Positions 34,331-44,200 of a stretch of DNA of 64,000 bases are shown here, one piece after another. The stretch is taken from positions 1 to 64,000 of the forward strand of contig NZ_JARFJD010000005.1 in the NCBI RefSeq assembly GCF_029087225.1, written 5' to 3'. Both the position numbers and the translations under genes were made by a program. Numbering within the stretch: the first letter of the stretch is position 1; each line of letters begins with the position of its first letter. Below the pieces are notes generated by a model. The model saw nothing but the letters and a program-made list of their open reading frames with translations. It had not been told where the DNA came from and ran no database searches. This DNA is from Limnobacter olei (GTDB lineage Bacteria; Pseudomonadota; Gammaproteobacteria; Burkholderiales; Burkholderiaceae_B).

Positions 34331-35815
34331 TTATCCCAGTGTCTTGGTCAGGTCACCCAACAATGGCAAACCACCGAGCAAGCCACCCTCGGCACCACTG
34401 GTCGAACTGATGGATGAGGTCAAACCACCCAGCAGATCACCCCCAAGCACATCGCCCAACAGTGGAATTTCGCCCAAGGCACTGCCGCCACCAAGCCCGC
34501 TGGTCAAACTGTCCAGCGCACCGCCGAGGAATGGAATATTGCCCAAGGCAGAACTGACATCACCGCCCAAGGAACCCGCGAGATCACCGATCAGGTTAGT
34601 GACTGGTGCAGCGGGTGTGCTGGCACCGACCGAGGACACCGCATCGCCAACGCCGCCCAACAAACCACCCACGGTGTTCAGCAAGGTGTTGCCGCCTTCT
34701 CCGATCAAGGCCAAAGGCGTGGGGGCCAAACCTTCTTGAAGACCACCCCCCAAACCACTAAGGACACCGGCCAAACCACCGTCGTTGTTACCCGTGGCCA
34801 CCGAATCAACCACACCACCCAAAGTGCCTGCAATGTCACCCAGCACCGGCACCGGGGCCAACAGTTGGCCGACGCTGTCGCCCACGTTCACCACGGTGCC
34901 CACCACGCCGCCAACACCACCATCGGTATTGGGGCCTGTGGTTCCCAACAGGCTAGCCACCAAATCAGACACGGGTGCTAGGGGTGTTCCTTCACCGAAG
35001 CCGCTCACCTGGTTGGCGGCCACACCCAGCAGGTCGGTCAAAGTGCCCAGACCCATGTCGAGCACGTTGGCCACTGGTGCCAAAGGTGTGGCTTCAAGCC
35101 CGCTGGTCAAGCCATCGGTCAAGCCTGTCAAAATTCCGTTCAAACCGCCGTTGTTGTTGCCCACCAAAGTGGATTCGATCACGTTGCCTACGGCATTCAC
35201 CACGTCGCCCACCACGGGCACGGGCTCGGTCAATTCACCCAGATTGTTGGTCAGGTCACTGATGGTTTCTGCCAGGCCACCCGCATTTTCTGCAGGCAAG
35301 GCGCCGGGATTTCCGCCACCGCTGCCACCACCGCCGTTGTCATCGTCTGAACCGCCAAATACAGCTGCAGCACCCACTGCACCTGCCAATGGCAGAGCAC
35401 CCAGGCCGGCGCCAGCGCCCAGCAGGCCAGCACCAAAGAGACCACTCATTTCACCGGTGGCTTCCTGACCATCCAGCACTGCCGCCTGGTTTTCTCCATC
35501 AAACTCGGACACCAAGGTGACATTGCCCAGACCTTCGCCAGCATTGGATGTAATCACCACCTGACCGTTGGGGCCTGCATCGGGGTCAAAACCCAGTGTG
35601 GCCACACCACCATTGGAGATTTCGAGGAATGCCGGAATTTGTTGCTGTGTGCCTGGAATGCTGAGCACTGCAATGGAGTTGCTGGTGGAGCGCAACACGT
35701 CACCCGCTTGCAACACCATGTCTTCGCGAAGAGGCGTTTCAATGCCGTTTCGCTTCACGAACACGTCGCCGTCGATATTGGTCACAGAGGCTACTACTGG
35801 GCTGTCAAAGTTCAT
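34331..35815 (-). CDS. Large glycine-rich surface protein with LapA-like retention module
   Basis: The 494-residue protein starts with a domain like the retention module of RTX adhesins: VASVTNIDGDVFVKRNG, LREDMVLQAGDVLRS and NSIAVLSIPG (about 8-55). A glycine-alanine stretch near 124-155 and DDDNGGGGSGGG linker follow. The rest is two long imperfect repeats (from PVPVVGDVV at about 198 and PVPVLGDIA at about 317), rich in Gly, Leu and Val. No signal peptide is visible, so type I secretion is likely. ATG at 35815 follows CAAGGAA. The 95-residue gene upstream is 15 bp away. Confidence 0.7.
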   Translation of the reverse strand: MNFDSPVVASVTNIDGDVFVKRNGIETPLREDMVLQAGDVLRSTSNSIAVLSIPGTQQQIPAFLEISNGGVATLGFDPDAGPNGQVVITSNAGEGLGNVTLVSEFDGENQAAVLDGQEATGEMSGLFGAGLLGAGAGLGALPLAGAVGAAAVFGGSDDDNGGGGSGGGNPGALPAENAGGLAETISDLTNNLGELTEPVPVVGDVVNAVGNVIESTLVGNNNGGLNGILTGLTDGLTSGLEATPLAPVANVLDMGLGTLTDLLGVAANQVSGFGEGTPLAPVSDLVASLLGTTGPNTDGGVGGVVGTVVNVGDSVGQLLAPVPVLGDIAGTLGGVVDSVATGNNDGGLAGVLSGLGGGLQEGLAPTPLALIGEGGNTLLNTVGGLLGGVGDAVSSVGASTPAAPVTNLIGDLAGSLGGDVSSALGNIPFLGGALDSLTSGLGGGSALGEIPLLGDVLGGDLLGGLTSSISSTSGAEGGLLGGLPLLGDLTKTLG

Positions 35816-35830
35816 GGTGTTTTCCTTGAA

Positions 35831-36118
35831 TCAAGCAAAGTCAGCGTTTTGAACCACGATGGATTCTGCAAATGCTGCGGACGAATTAATGGGAGAGGAG
35901 GACTGCGAGAAATCAGTGAAATCCCTGGGAGAAATCGCGGCTGTGGCAGCATCAAACTGGCTGTTCATGCCAAACAGCGAAAGATCAATTTGCGTGATTT
36001 GCGACACAATGCTGTTGAACAAATCAGCGGGAATTACAGTGGAGGCCAATGACAAATCTGTGCTGTTCATGCCCGGCAAAGTGTCCATACTTTGAACAGA
36101 ACCCATTTCGTTCGACAT
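35831..36118 (-). CDS. Small Ser/Asp-rich protein upstream of the surface protein
   Basis: This 95-residue protein, MSNEMGSVQSMDTLPGMNSTDLSLASTV..., has no Cys and no signal peptide, and matches no family I know. It lies 15 bp before the surface-protein gene, so they form one operon. Its ATG at 36118 has AAGGAA upstream. It may be a secretion partner or a truncated copy of a surface protein; the sequence does not decide. Confidence 0.6.
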   Translation of the reverse strand: MSNEMGSVQSMDTLPGMNSTDLSLASTVIPADLFNSIVSQITQIDLSLFGMNSQFDAATAAISPRDFTDFSQSSSPINSSAAFAESIVVQNADFA

Positions 36119-36147
36119 GTGAATTCCTTGCTGATATTCCGATTGAT

Positions 36148-36156
36148 GGGGGGGGG
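36148..36156. repeat. G9 homopolymer tract
   Basis: Nine G in a row lie about 30 bp upstream of the start of the 95-residue gene. Tracts of this length slip in replication. Here it is in the promoter or leader of the surface-protein operon. Confidence 0.8.
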
Positions 36157-36176
36157 TTAACTATTTTTGGTTAACC
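36155..36176. promoter_or_regulatory. GGTTAAC inverted repeat
   Basis: GGTTAAC (36155-36161) and GGTTAACC (36169-36176) lie at the edge of the G9 tract in the surface-protein leader. They can pair, or act as a repeated regulator site. About 215 bp separate this from ppnP on the + strand. Confidence 0.4.
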
Positions 36177-36392
36177 TTTACTAGGTAGCGAATATACCGA
36201 ACATGTCAGGTTTTTACTTACACGATGTAAGGGTTTTTTGTAAAAATTGTATTAAAACCACGAAAGAACCCATTTAGGGGGATCAAAATTGGGGGGATTC
36301 TGGAAGGCAAATACGTGGGGTAGAACACCGCAATCGAATGAAATTAAGGCATCATTCAGCATCCAAATTTTTTGCATTCAAAGGGAAATCAA

Positions 36393-36704
36393 ATGGCTCA
36401 ATTCGAGAATGTCACCGTGGTAAAAGCCGCCAATATTTATTTCGATGGCAAGGTCACCAGCCGCACAGTGTTGTTTGCTGATGGCACGAAAAAAACATTG
36501 GGTGTGATGCTGCCCGGCGACTATGAATTTGGCACCGCAGAAAAAGAAATCATGGAAATTCTGGCGGGTGATATGGATGTGTGTTTGCCAGGTGAAAGCT
36601 GGAAAGCCATTACGGGTGGCCAGTCATTCGAGGTACCGGCCAACGCCAAATTCCAGTTGAAAGTGAAAACACCCGTGGATTACTGCTGCAGCTACATCAA
36701 GTAA
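36393..36704 (+). CDS. ppnP: Pyrimidine/purine nucleoside phosphorylase PpnP
   Basis: The 103-residue single cupin matches PpnP (YaiE, DUF1255): [40 protein letters not shown] (key words [12 protein letters not shown]), [14 protein letters not shown] and [14 protein letters not shown]. It phosphorolyses several nucleosides in the cytosol for salvage. ATG at 36393 follows AAAGGGAA; an in-frame ATG at 36372 lacks such a site. It is a single gene. Confidence 0.95.
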   Translation: MAQFENVTVVKAANIYFDGKVTSRTVLFADGTKKTLGVMLPGDYEFGTAEKEIMEILAGDMDVCLPGESWKAITGGQSFEVPANAKFQLKVKTPVDYCCSYIK

Positions 36705-36774
36705 TTAGGCAGGCACCACAAACCGCCCGAACTCAAAACTGCCCGACCGTGCGGTGGGGCCACCCAAACTGTTG

Positions 36775-36804
36775 TTGCGCTCTCTGAAACAAGCTCACTA
36801 TAAT
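36775..36804 (+). promoter_or_regulatory. Promoter of the TetR gene
   Basis: TTGCGC (36775-36780) and a perfect TATAAT (36799-36804) are 18 bp apart. The expected start near 36811 gives a leader of about 28 nt. Confidence 0.7.
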
Positions 36805-36807
36805 TTG

Positions 36808-36823
36808 GACAAGAAATCTTGTC
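36808..36823. promoter_or_regulatory. Operator GACAAGA-AA-TCTTGTC
   Basis: A perfect 7+2+7 inverted repeat just after the -10 box and 15 bp before the TetR ATG. The position is right for self-repression by the TetR protein. Confidence 0.75.
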
Positions 36824-36838
36824 AAAAGTGAACATTGA

Positions 36839-37471
36839 ATGAGCAAAACACCCACGAGGGCTTATGGAGGCGTGGCTGCTGAACAGCGCGCCGAGGAACG
36901 CAAGGCACGTTTGCTGGCTGCAGCGCTTGAACTGTTTGCGCGGCAAGGCTACGGGCGCACCACAATTGAAGCCTTGTGCAGCGAAGCCAAAGTAACAGCG
37001 CGCCACTTCTACCAGTTGTTTGACAGCCGCGAGGCGATACTTCGCGCGCTGTACGACAATATCATCGCAGATCTTCGTGCAGGCGTGTTGAAAGCCATGT
37101 CCGCGCCCGAGCTGAATTTGTCGGAACAAATACCACTGGCAGTGAGCGCCATGGTGCATCACTACCTGGAAGACAGCCGACATGCCCGAGTGGGCGTTCT
37201 TGAGGTGGTGGGTGTGAGCCCACAGATGGAAGCACGCCGGCGCGAAGCCATTCATGACATGGCCGGTTTGATTGAAGCCTACCTGAACAATTTGGTGAGC
37301 AAAGGCGAGCTGCCCAAACGCAACTACCACCTGGTAAGCGTGGCCTTGGTGGGTGGCATCAATGAGTTGCTGGCCGAGTGGCTGATGCTGGAGAACCCAC
37401 CCGATATTCCCGAGCTTAGCGAAGAGATCATCAACATTCTGAATGCCTTGATACGGGGAGCCGCGCGATGA
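36839..37471 (+). CDS. TetR family regulator
   Basis: A 210-residue protein with an N-terminal helix-turn-helix, AALELFARQGYGRTTIEALCSEAKVTARHFYQLFDSREAIL (key parts LFARQGYGRTTIEALC and VTARHFYQLF, about 28-66). The C-terminal ligand domain is not assigned. The operator at 36808 suggests that it represses itself. Its stop overlaps the start of the membrane-protein gene as ATGA, so the two are made together and the target may be that protein. Confidence 0.92.
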   Translation: MSKTPTRAYGGVAAEQRAEERKARLLAAALELFARQGYGRTTIEALCSEAKVTARHFYQLFDSREAILRALYDNIIADLRAGVLKAMSAPELNLSEQIPLAVSAMVHHYLEDSRHARVGVLEVVGVSPQMEARRREAIHDMAGLIEAYLNNLVSKGELPKRNYHLVSVALVGGINELLAEWLMLENPPDIPELSEEIINILNALIRGAAR

Positions 37472-38124
37472 ACCGCGTCGATTCCAGGGGTGTTCGTGAT
37501 GCCTTGGTGTTTCACGCCGCATTTTTTGCAGTTGCCATTCCGGTTGCATTGAACACCACGGGTAACACCTTGGGCGTTGCACTGCTGGTGTTTGCGGTGG
37601 CCTACAACATTGCGCTTCCATTGGCTGGCGTGTTGAGGGGACACGGCGAATGGGTCCGCTTGTGGAAGTTTTTGCTGCCGCTTTCGATTGCCCTGCCCTG
37701 CGCCGACTGGATGCTGGTGGAACGCATGGGCACATTGACCTTTCCCGATCACGGCATTGTGCGCTTGGGTGGAGCGGTGCCCGTGTATTTCATGGGTTTG
37801 TGGATCATGTTGTTGTGGCAAGTGTGCTGGCTGGCACTGGCCACCTCAAAACCCTACCCCGTGGTGGCAGCACTCTCGCTGGGTGGGTTCCTGATTTGGG
37901 AATGGGCTGCACGCCCCATGAACCTGTGGCATGCACAAGAGGTGCTCCAGGTGCAGGGCTTTGCGCTTTACCCCCTGATTCCGGAAATGTTGCTGGCCAT
38001 GGGCGCTCTGTGGCTGTGGAACGTACTGGGTAACAAATCCACTTTTCAACAAATTACTGGTGCACTGGCCCTGGCTGTTTTTTATGCGGGTGCGCTGTCA
38101 CTTTCACTGCTCTGGATTAGTTAA
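37468..38124 (+). CDS. Polytopic membrane protein, unknown family
   Basis: The 218-residue protein has six or seven hydrophobic segments, starting ALVFHAAFFAVAIPVAL and ending ITGALALAVFYAGALSLSLLW. Charged turns include RGHGEWVRLWK. The YFMGLWIMLLWQVCWLAL stretch is the longest. No family is recognised with certainty. It is translationally coupled to the TetR gene and probably its regulated partner. Confidence 0.75.
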   Translation: MNRVDSRGVRDALVFHAAFFAVAIPVALNTTGNTLGVALLVFAVAYNIALPLAGVLRGHGEWVRLWKFLLPLSIALPCADWMLVERMGTLTFPDHGIVRLGGAVPVYFMGLWIMLLWQVCWLALATSKPYPVVAALSLGGFLIWEWAARPMNLWHAQEVLQVQGFALYPLIPEMLLAMGALWLWNVLGNKSTFQQITGALALAVFYAGALSLSLLWIS

Positions 38125-38305
38125 CCCTTGTGGCGTGGTCGTTCCCAACCGGCTTTGAGAGGGTCTTGAAGCCAAACCGTCCATGAGCCTGATCGGAGCC
38201 TTCTTCAAATATTTGTTCAATGAATGGACAACGGCATTTAAAGTAAAACGTTCTTCACGTTGAAGCTGTACAACATCAGCAAAGCCCAATATTCAGGAGA
38301 AATTC

Positions 38306-39040
38306 ATGTCAAGAAGCGCGCTGTACTCACCGAAACAACAACGCGGCATGGGCCTTCTGGGCTCTGTTGTGCTGGCAGCGGGTGTGGTGGTGGCCGGTTT
38401 TTTAATGGCCACTGCGGTGAAGGAATTTCGCAAGTATGATCAGTTCATTGAGGTGCGAGGCCTGGCCGAGGAAGTGGTGAAATCGGACAAAGCCAGCTGG
38501 AATCTGTCTTTCTCGGTACTTGCAGAAACACCGCAAGCCGCTGGTGCGGCCTGGACCAAACAATTGGAAAAACTGGAAAGTTTGGTGCTGGGCATGGGCT
38601 TTGAGGCCAGCGACATTCGCCGCCAACCGGTGACCATTTTTGAAAACGTGAACCCAAACGGTGGTTTTGTAGAACCCGGCAAACGTTGGCGTGCACAAGG
38701 TGGCTTCGTGCTGGAGACCGCCAAGGTGGATGCGGTGGAACAGGCCTCGCTGAACAGCGATGTGTTCCTCAACGAGGGCATTCTGGTCGAGTCGAGCTTT
38801 ATTCAGTTTTACTTCACTGACTTGAACAGCATCAAGCCCCGGATGCTGAAAGCCGCCACCGATAATGCCAAGGAGGCTGCGCAAACTTTTGCAGCCGATT
38901 CAGGTGTGAAAGTGGGTGCCTTGAAAACAGCCACTCAGGGACTGTTTTCAATTTCAGCGCCATTGGGCGATTACGGCGGCGAGAACACCGTAATGAAAAA
39001 AATTCGCGTGGTCACCAAGGTTCAGTATTTGGTGGAGTAA
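38306..39040 (+). CDS. SIMPL domain (DUF541) protein
   Basis: A 244-residue protein anchored by one N-terminal helix (about 17-40), then the SIMPL/DUF541 domain: FIEVRGLAEEVVKSDKASWNLSFSV (key parts VRGLAEE and KASWNLSFSV), QLEKLESLVLGMGFEASDI and a C-terminal KIRVVTKVQYLVE. It faces the periplasm. Members bind or shield outer-envelope or oxidative-stress targets; exact role unknown. ATG follows CAGGAGAA. Confidence 0.9.
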   Translation: MSRSALYSPKQQRGMGLLGSVVLAAGVVVAGFLMATAVKEFRKYDQFIEVRGLAEEVVKSDKASWNLSFSVLAETPQAAGAAWTKQLEKLESLVLGMGFEASDIRRQPVTIFENVNPNGGFVEPGKRWRAQGGFVLETAKVDAVEQASLNSDVFLNEGILVESSFIQFYFTDLNSIKPRMLKAATDNAKEAAQTFAADSGVKVGALKTATQGLFSISAPLGDYGGENTVMKKIRVVTKVQYLVE

Positions 39041-39043
39041 ATT

Positions 39044-40345
39044 TCAGCGAGGTTTGGCCTTACTCACCCATTCACTCAACGGTGTAGCCGCAGCCCACAA
39101 TTCATGGCCTGCATCGTTGGAGTGGATAGAATCGCCACTGTTGTACTGAGGCAGGAATGTAAGGCCACCAGGCGCTTCCACTTCACCATTGTAATCCGCC
39201 ACGCCATCACACTCGCCACTGTTCAAGATCCAGTCGTTCAGCTTGGCGCGTTCTCCGTTCAGGTTGGCTTGCGAAGATTGCGCACCGGGAATCCAGGTGG
39301 GGCAGTACACATTGATTTTCTTGGCATGTGCCTTGGCGATCACTTCCTGGTAATTGGCGATAATTTCATCGGCACTTCGGCTGGACAAGTCATTGGTTAC
39401 CCACACCACCACCGAACTGACACCCACGGTGTCGAACACGTCGCGTTCCAACCGAGTCGCACTGGCGTTTTGCAGCGTGTCGCCGCCGATGCCACGGTTC
39501 ACAATCGTGTCGCGTTGCCCAACCGGGATTTCATCCAGCATGCGTACCGACAAGAGATCGCTAATTTTCTTGAATGCATTCTGGCTGGTGTTATAACCAT
39601 GAAAACTGGAGCTGCCCAAAAACACCATGGCACCTTTTGCGTCTTTCGTTAGCACCTCGATATCCCGCAGCGCATACACCGTGCAACCATTGCAAACAAG
39701 CGGCAAACCCGGTGGAGTTGAAAAACGGGTTTCATCAATCAATCCATAACCCGCGCCAGAATCCTCGAGTGTTTGATCGCCTGAGCCATTGGGCAGTTTG
39801 TAGGATTCAATCCAGGTTGCACCGAACTCACCGGGATTGTCCGCACCTTTCACATACAAACTCACGGCAAGGTCGTCTTGGTTGTTGACCTTGAACGCGA
39901 TGGGATCGCTGTAAAACGATTCAGTTTGAGGCGGAATTGTGGCGCTGGTTTGGCCGCAATTAAAGGTTACTGCCTTGCTGGTATTCAGCTTCAGGTTTGC
40001 GCCTGTTGCGCCCTCACGCAGGCCTACTGCGGCGGCACCAATCTGCATGGGTTGATCGCTCAGGTTGATGAAACGAATACGCACCGCATTGCCACTGGCC
40101 GTGACTCGAGCAATGTTTCGTACCGTTGTTTCCACAGGCGCCGTGCCGGTAACGTGGGTAACACCCCAGGCCGACATCCAGCGTGCGCCATCAGCCGCGT
40201 TTGAATTGCTGTTGCACGACAAGCCAGAGGCCTGCGTGTTGCTGCCCGAGGCTCCGACAGACGCGTTGTCCGACCCAGATGAGCAAGCAGCAACGGCCAA
40301 CATGAGCAATGGCCAAAGTAATTGTTGTAATTTTTGGTGATTCAA
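39044..40345 (-). CDS. SGNH/GDSL hydrolase lipoprotein
   Basis: The 433-residue protein has a lipoprotein signal (LLMLAVAAC, Cys about 21). The SGNH blocks are FLGSSSFHGYN (block I with GSSS in place of GDS), IGGDTLQNA (block II), WVTND (block III) and GDSIHSNDAGH near the C-terminus (block V, Asp and His). The N-terminal 200 residues are a beta-rich accessory domain. It is probably a secreted or outer-membrane esterase. The start is TTG at 40345, with AGGGGACC upstream. It ends 4 bp from the SIMPL gene. Confidence 0.88.
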   Translation of the reverse strand: MNHQKLQQLLWPLLMLAVAACSSGSDNASVGASGSNTQASGLSCNSNSNAADGARWMSAWGVTHVTGTAPVETTVRNIARVTASGNAVRIRFINLSDQPMQIGAAAVGLREGATGANLKLNTSKAVTFNCGQTSATIPPQTESFYSDPIAFKVNNQDDLAVSLYVKGADNPGEFGATWIESYKLPNGSGDQTLEDSGAGYGLIDETRFSTPPGLPLVCNGCTVYALRDIEVLTKDAKGAMVFLGSSSFHGYNTSQNAFKKISDLLSVRMLDEIPVGQRDTIVNRGIGGDTLQNASATRLERDVFDTVGVSSVVVWVTNDLSSRSADEIIANYQEVIAKAHAKKINVYCPTWIPGAQSSQANLNGERAKLNDWILNSGECDGVADYNGEVEAPGGLTFLPQYNSGDSIHSNDAGHELWAAATPLSEWVSKAKPR

Positions 40346-40459
40346 AACAGGTCCCCTGAAGTGGTATTACTCATACTTCAGAGGATGCCTTGCTGGATGC
40401 AATGCGGCATTAGTGGATAGCCGCAGCAGAAATATACCTAAATGGTTCTACGTCGATTG

Positions 40460-41239
40460 TTAAATTTCGTGCACAAACAAATCCCGCTCAAAACGGATTT
40501 GAGGCCAAAACACGCCGTCGTCGGCGCGCTCGCCAGCACCGATCACCATGATGGGGAACGCATCATCGTTAAGCTTCAACAATTTACGGACACGGGCTTC
40601 GTCGTAGCCCTCCATCATGCAGGTATCAAAGCCATGCGCACGCAAAGCCAGCACCAGGTTTTCGCAGGCCAGTGCCGCACTTTTCGCAGCCCACAACTCC
40701 ACTTCACTGCGGGTGTAGGGGCCGCGAGGCAAGGGAGCGATCAAACCACCCACATTGGATGCTGCCTTTTTCACCATGGCAAAACTGTTCAAGGGACCAG
40801 GTGAGTAGTTGTAGGGAATCAGTTGGTAGTAACGGCGTACCAGCGTGGGCACTTCCGGCATGGGCCACTCTTTAATCATCTTCTTGGAAAAGTCACTGAC
40901 ACGATCAACACGCGCCACGCACACAATCAGTTCCTGTGCGGTTTTTGCAGCCAACTGGCCCAAACAGGCTGTTACCAATTTGGCCTTTTTGGCTGGCGTT
41001 TTTACCACGTAAAACTCCCAGGGCTGCAAACCTGAAGAACAGGGTGCAAGCAAGGCCAAGTCCAGGCATTCATCCAGCACTTCTTTGGGAATCGGCTTGT
41101 CGGTAAACTTACGCACCGACCTTCGGCTTTCTACCACTTTCCTGAAGTTGGCCGCGCTAATGCCTTTGGGGGCAGGCTCGTAATACCGCTGCTTGCCGTC
41201 GACTTCAATGGTCTTGAATTTGCGTGCTGCTGCTTTCAT
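40460..41239 (-). CDS. Nitroreductase family protein
   Basis: A 259-residue FMN protein: VVESRRSVRKFTDKPIPKEVL (key part SRRSVRKF, about 33-40) binds the flavin phosphate, ALLAPCSSGLQPWEFYVV follows and AHGFDTCMMEGYDEARVRKLL closes the site. It would reduce nitro or quinone groups with NAD(P)H. Its ATG overlaps the RND pump stop by 4 bp, so it is the last gene of the efflux operon. Joint work on toxic aromatic compounds is possible. Confidence 0.9.
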   Translation of the reverse strand: MKAAARKFKTIEVDGKQRYYEPAPKGISAANFRKVVESRRSVRKFTDKPIPKEVLDECLDLALLAPCSSGLQPWEFYVVKTPAKKAKLVTACLGQLAAKTAQELIVCVARVDRVSDFSKKMIKEWPMPEVPTLVRRYYQLIPYNYSPGPLNSFAMVKKAASNVGGLIAPLPRGPYTRSEVELWAAKSAALACENLVLALRAHGFDTCMMEGYDEARVRKLLKLNDDAFPIMVIGAGERADDGVFWPQIRFERDLFVHEI

Positions 41240-44200
41240 GTTTTGCGTGCTCCAGACTGCTTAAAGGTTGAACCCAATTTTTTAGAAAAGTTTTTCATAC
41301 CGTGCTCAAAATCATCCATCAAGGTGTACACCACGGGAATAACCAAGAGGCTTAGGAAAGTAGAGGTCATCAAACCACCGATCACCGCAATCGCCATGGG
41401 GCTTCGGAAACTGGTGTCTGCATCGCCCGTGCCGATTGCAATGGGCAGCATGCCGGCGGCCATGGCAATGGTGGTCATGATGATAGGGCGAGCCCGCTTG
41501 TGGCAGGCATCTACCACCGCATCCAGCCGACTCATGCCCTTTTCATTGCGGGCCACAATGGCGTACTCCACCAGCAAAATCGAGTTCTTGGTGGCAATGC
41601 CCATCAGCATGATCAAACCGATCAGTGAAGGCATGGAAAAGCTTTTCCCTGCCATCAACAAACCCACAAAAGCACCACCCAGGCTGAGTGGCAATGCAGC
41701 AAGAATGGTAACCGGTTGCAAGAAATCTTTGAACAACAGCACCAGCACCACAAAAATACACAACACACCAGTGAGCATGGCCAAGCCGAAACTAGCGAAC
41801 AATTCTTCCATTACCTCCGCATCACCAATGTTGCGTTGGGCAACACCCGGCGGCAGGTTTTTGATGCTGGGCAATTGTTGAACTGCGGCGGCCACATCGC
41901 CCAACGGTTGCCCTTGCAATTCAATTTCAAAGTTCACATTGCGAGCACGGTCGTAGCGATCAATCACCGATGGACCGGCGTTGATGCCCAGGGTGGCCAC
42001 CTGATTCAAGGGCACACTGGGTACACCTGGTTTCGCTGAAGGAACAGCAAGGCGTTCAAGCACACTCAGATCTTTTCGGGCCTCGTCGTCGAGGCGAACC
42101 ACGATGGGCACTTGCCGCTGCGACAGGTTCAGCTTGGGCAGAGCGGCATCATAATCACCCACAGTGGCCACGCGCAGGGTTTCGCCCATGGCTGCGGTGC
42201 TTACACCCAAGTCGGCTGCTTTGGCAAAATCGGGTTTGATCCAGATTTCTGGCCGCACCAAGGCCGCACTGGATGCAATGGAACCCAAACCGGGAATGGT
42301 GCGCAAATCACGCTCCACTTCACTGGCTGCTTTGGACAATGCTTCGCCATCTTCTCCAGAAAGTACCAGCACATACTTTTCGCCCGAGGCGCCCAAACCC
42401 ACCTTGTAACGCACGCCTGGCAAGTTACTCAGCGCCTCGCGCATCTGCGTTTCCGTCACTTGCTTTCGTACGGTGCGCTCACCCCTGGGATCAAGCAACA
42501 CGGTAAGGGTGGCTTTGCGAACTTCAGCCTGCCCGCTCATCATGAAGGGATCGGTTCCAGCTGCGCCACCGCCAATGGTGGTGTACACGCTGCGCACATA
42601 CTCTACTTCGCTAATTAACTCGCGAGCCTTCTCGGCCGCTTTGCGGGTTTGCTCATAAGTGCTGCCCGGTTGTAATTCAATGTAAACCTGCGTTTGCGAC
42701 AAATCATCAGGAGGAATAAACCCGGTGGGCAACAGGGGAATCAACATGATAGAGCCCACGAAAAATGCACCTGCAGCCACGCAGGTGACAAGCCGGTGGG
42801 CCAAGGCCCAGCGCACCCAGTCCAGATAACGGGCCATCATTTTACCGGGCTCGTTTTTCTCATGTTCATGGCCTTTGGAAGTCAGCATGTAAGCTGCCAT
42901 CATGGGCGTCAACATGCGGGCCACCACCAGCGAAGCAAACACGGCCAGCGCAGCAGTCCAGCCAAACTGTTTGAAAAATTTTCCGGCAATGCCGCTCATG
43001 AATGCGGTGGGTAGAAACACGGCAATCAAGGTGAAGGTGGTTGCAATCACGGCAAGGCCAATTTCATCAGCAGCCTCGCGTGCGGCATCCAGGGGGCTTT
43101 TGCCCATGCGCAAATGGCGAACAATGTTTTCTACTTCCACAATGGCGTCATCGACCAAAATACCCACCACCAGCGACATGGCAAGCAGCGACACCACATT
43201 AAGGCTGAAGCCCAAGTAATACATGCCCGCAAATGCCGGGATTACCGACAAGGGCAAGGCCACTGCCGACACAAAAGTGGCACGCCAGTCGCGCAAGAAA
43301 AACCACACCACCACCACGGCAAGAAATGCACCTTCGTAAAGCATTTTCATGGAGACATCAAAATCTTCTTTCACGGGCTCCACAAAGTTGAATGCCTCAA
43401 CCATGGTGAGATCGGGCCGCTGCGCCTGCAACTGCGCCAAAGCCTCGGCCACGCCCTTGCCCACTTCAACCTCGCTGGCACCTTTGCTGCGGGTAATCTC
43501 GAAACCCACCACATCTTGACCATTCAGCAGGGCGGCCGATCGCCGATCGGCAATGGTATCTTTAATCGTTGCTATTTCAGGTAACTTCACGCGGCGGCCA
43601 TTGCTCAGCACAATTGAAATTTCTTTCAGCTGATTGGCATTGTCCACAGTGGCAATCGTGCGCAGCGGTTGCTCGCCCACACCCAGGTCGGCCCGGCCAC
43701 CCGCAGTTTCCAGCTGGGTGTTGCGCAGTTGGCGCGACACATCCAGCGCACTGACACCCAGCGCCTGCATTTTCAAGGGATCAAGTTCGACCACCACTTC
43801 GCGTGTTACACCACCCACCCGGTTTACTGCACCGACGCCTTTCACATTCAACAGGGTTTTGGTAATGGTGTCGTCGACATACCAGGACAAACCTTCCTCA
43901 TCAAACGCGGTGGAGGCGATGGTGTATGCCAGCACGGGTGAGCCACTTAATTCCAGTTTATTGACCACCGGGTCGCGCAAATCGGTGGGCAAATCGGCAC
44001 GCACGCGCGACACGGCAGACCGTACATCGTCCACGGCTTCCTGTGTGTCTTTCTCCAGGTTGAATTCGACCGTGATGCTGACAATGCCGTCTTGAATCTT
44101 GGTGTAAATGTGTTTGAGTTGTTGCAGTGTGGCGAGCGAGTTTTCAATTTTTCGGGCTACATCATTTTCAAGTTGTGATGGAGACGCGCCAGGAAGACTC

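Noticed and set aside
36692-37735. Long minus-strand frame of 347 codons
   Set aside because: It lies opposite the TetR and membrane-protein genes, which have clear motifs, a promoter and an operator. Its translation is Cys/His-rich without any family pattern.
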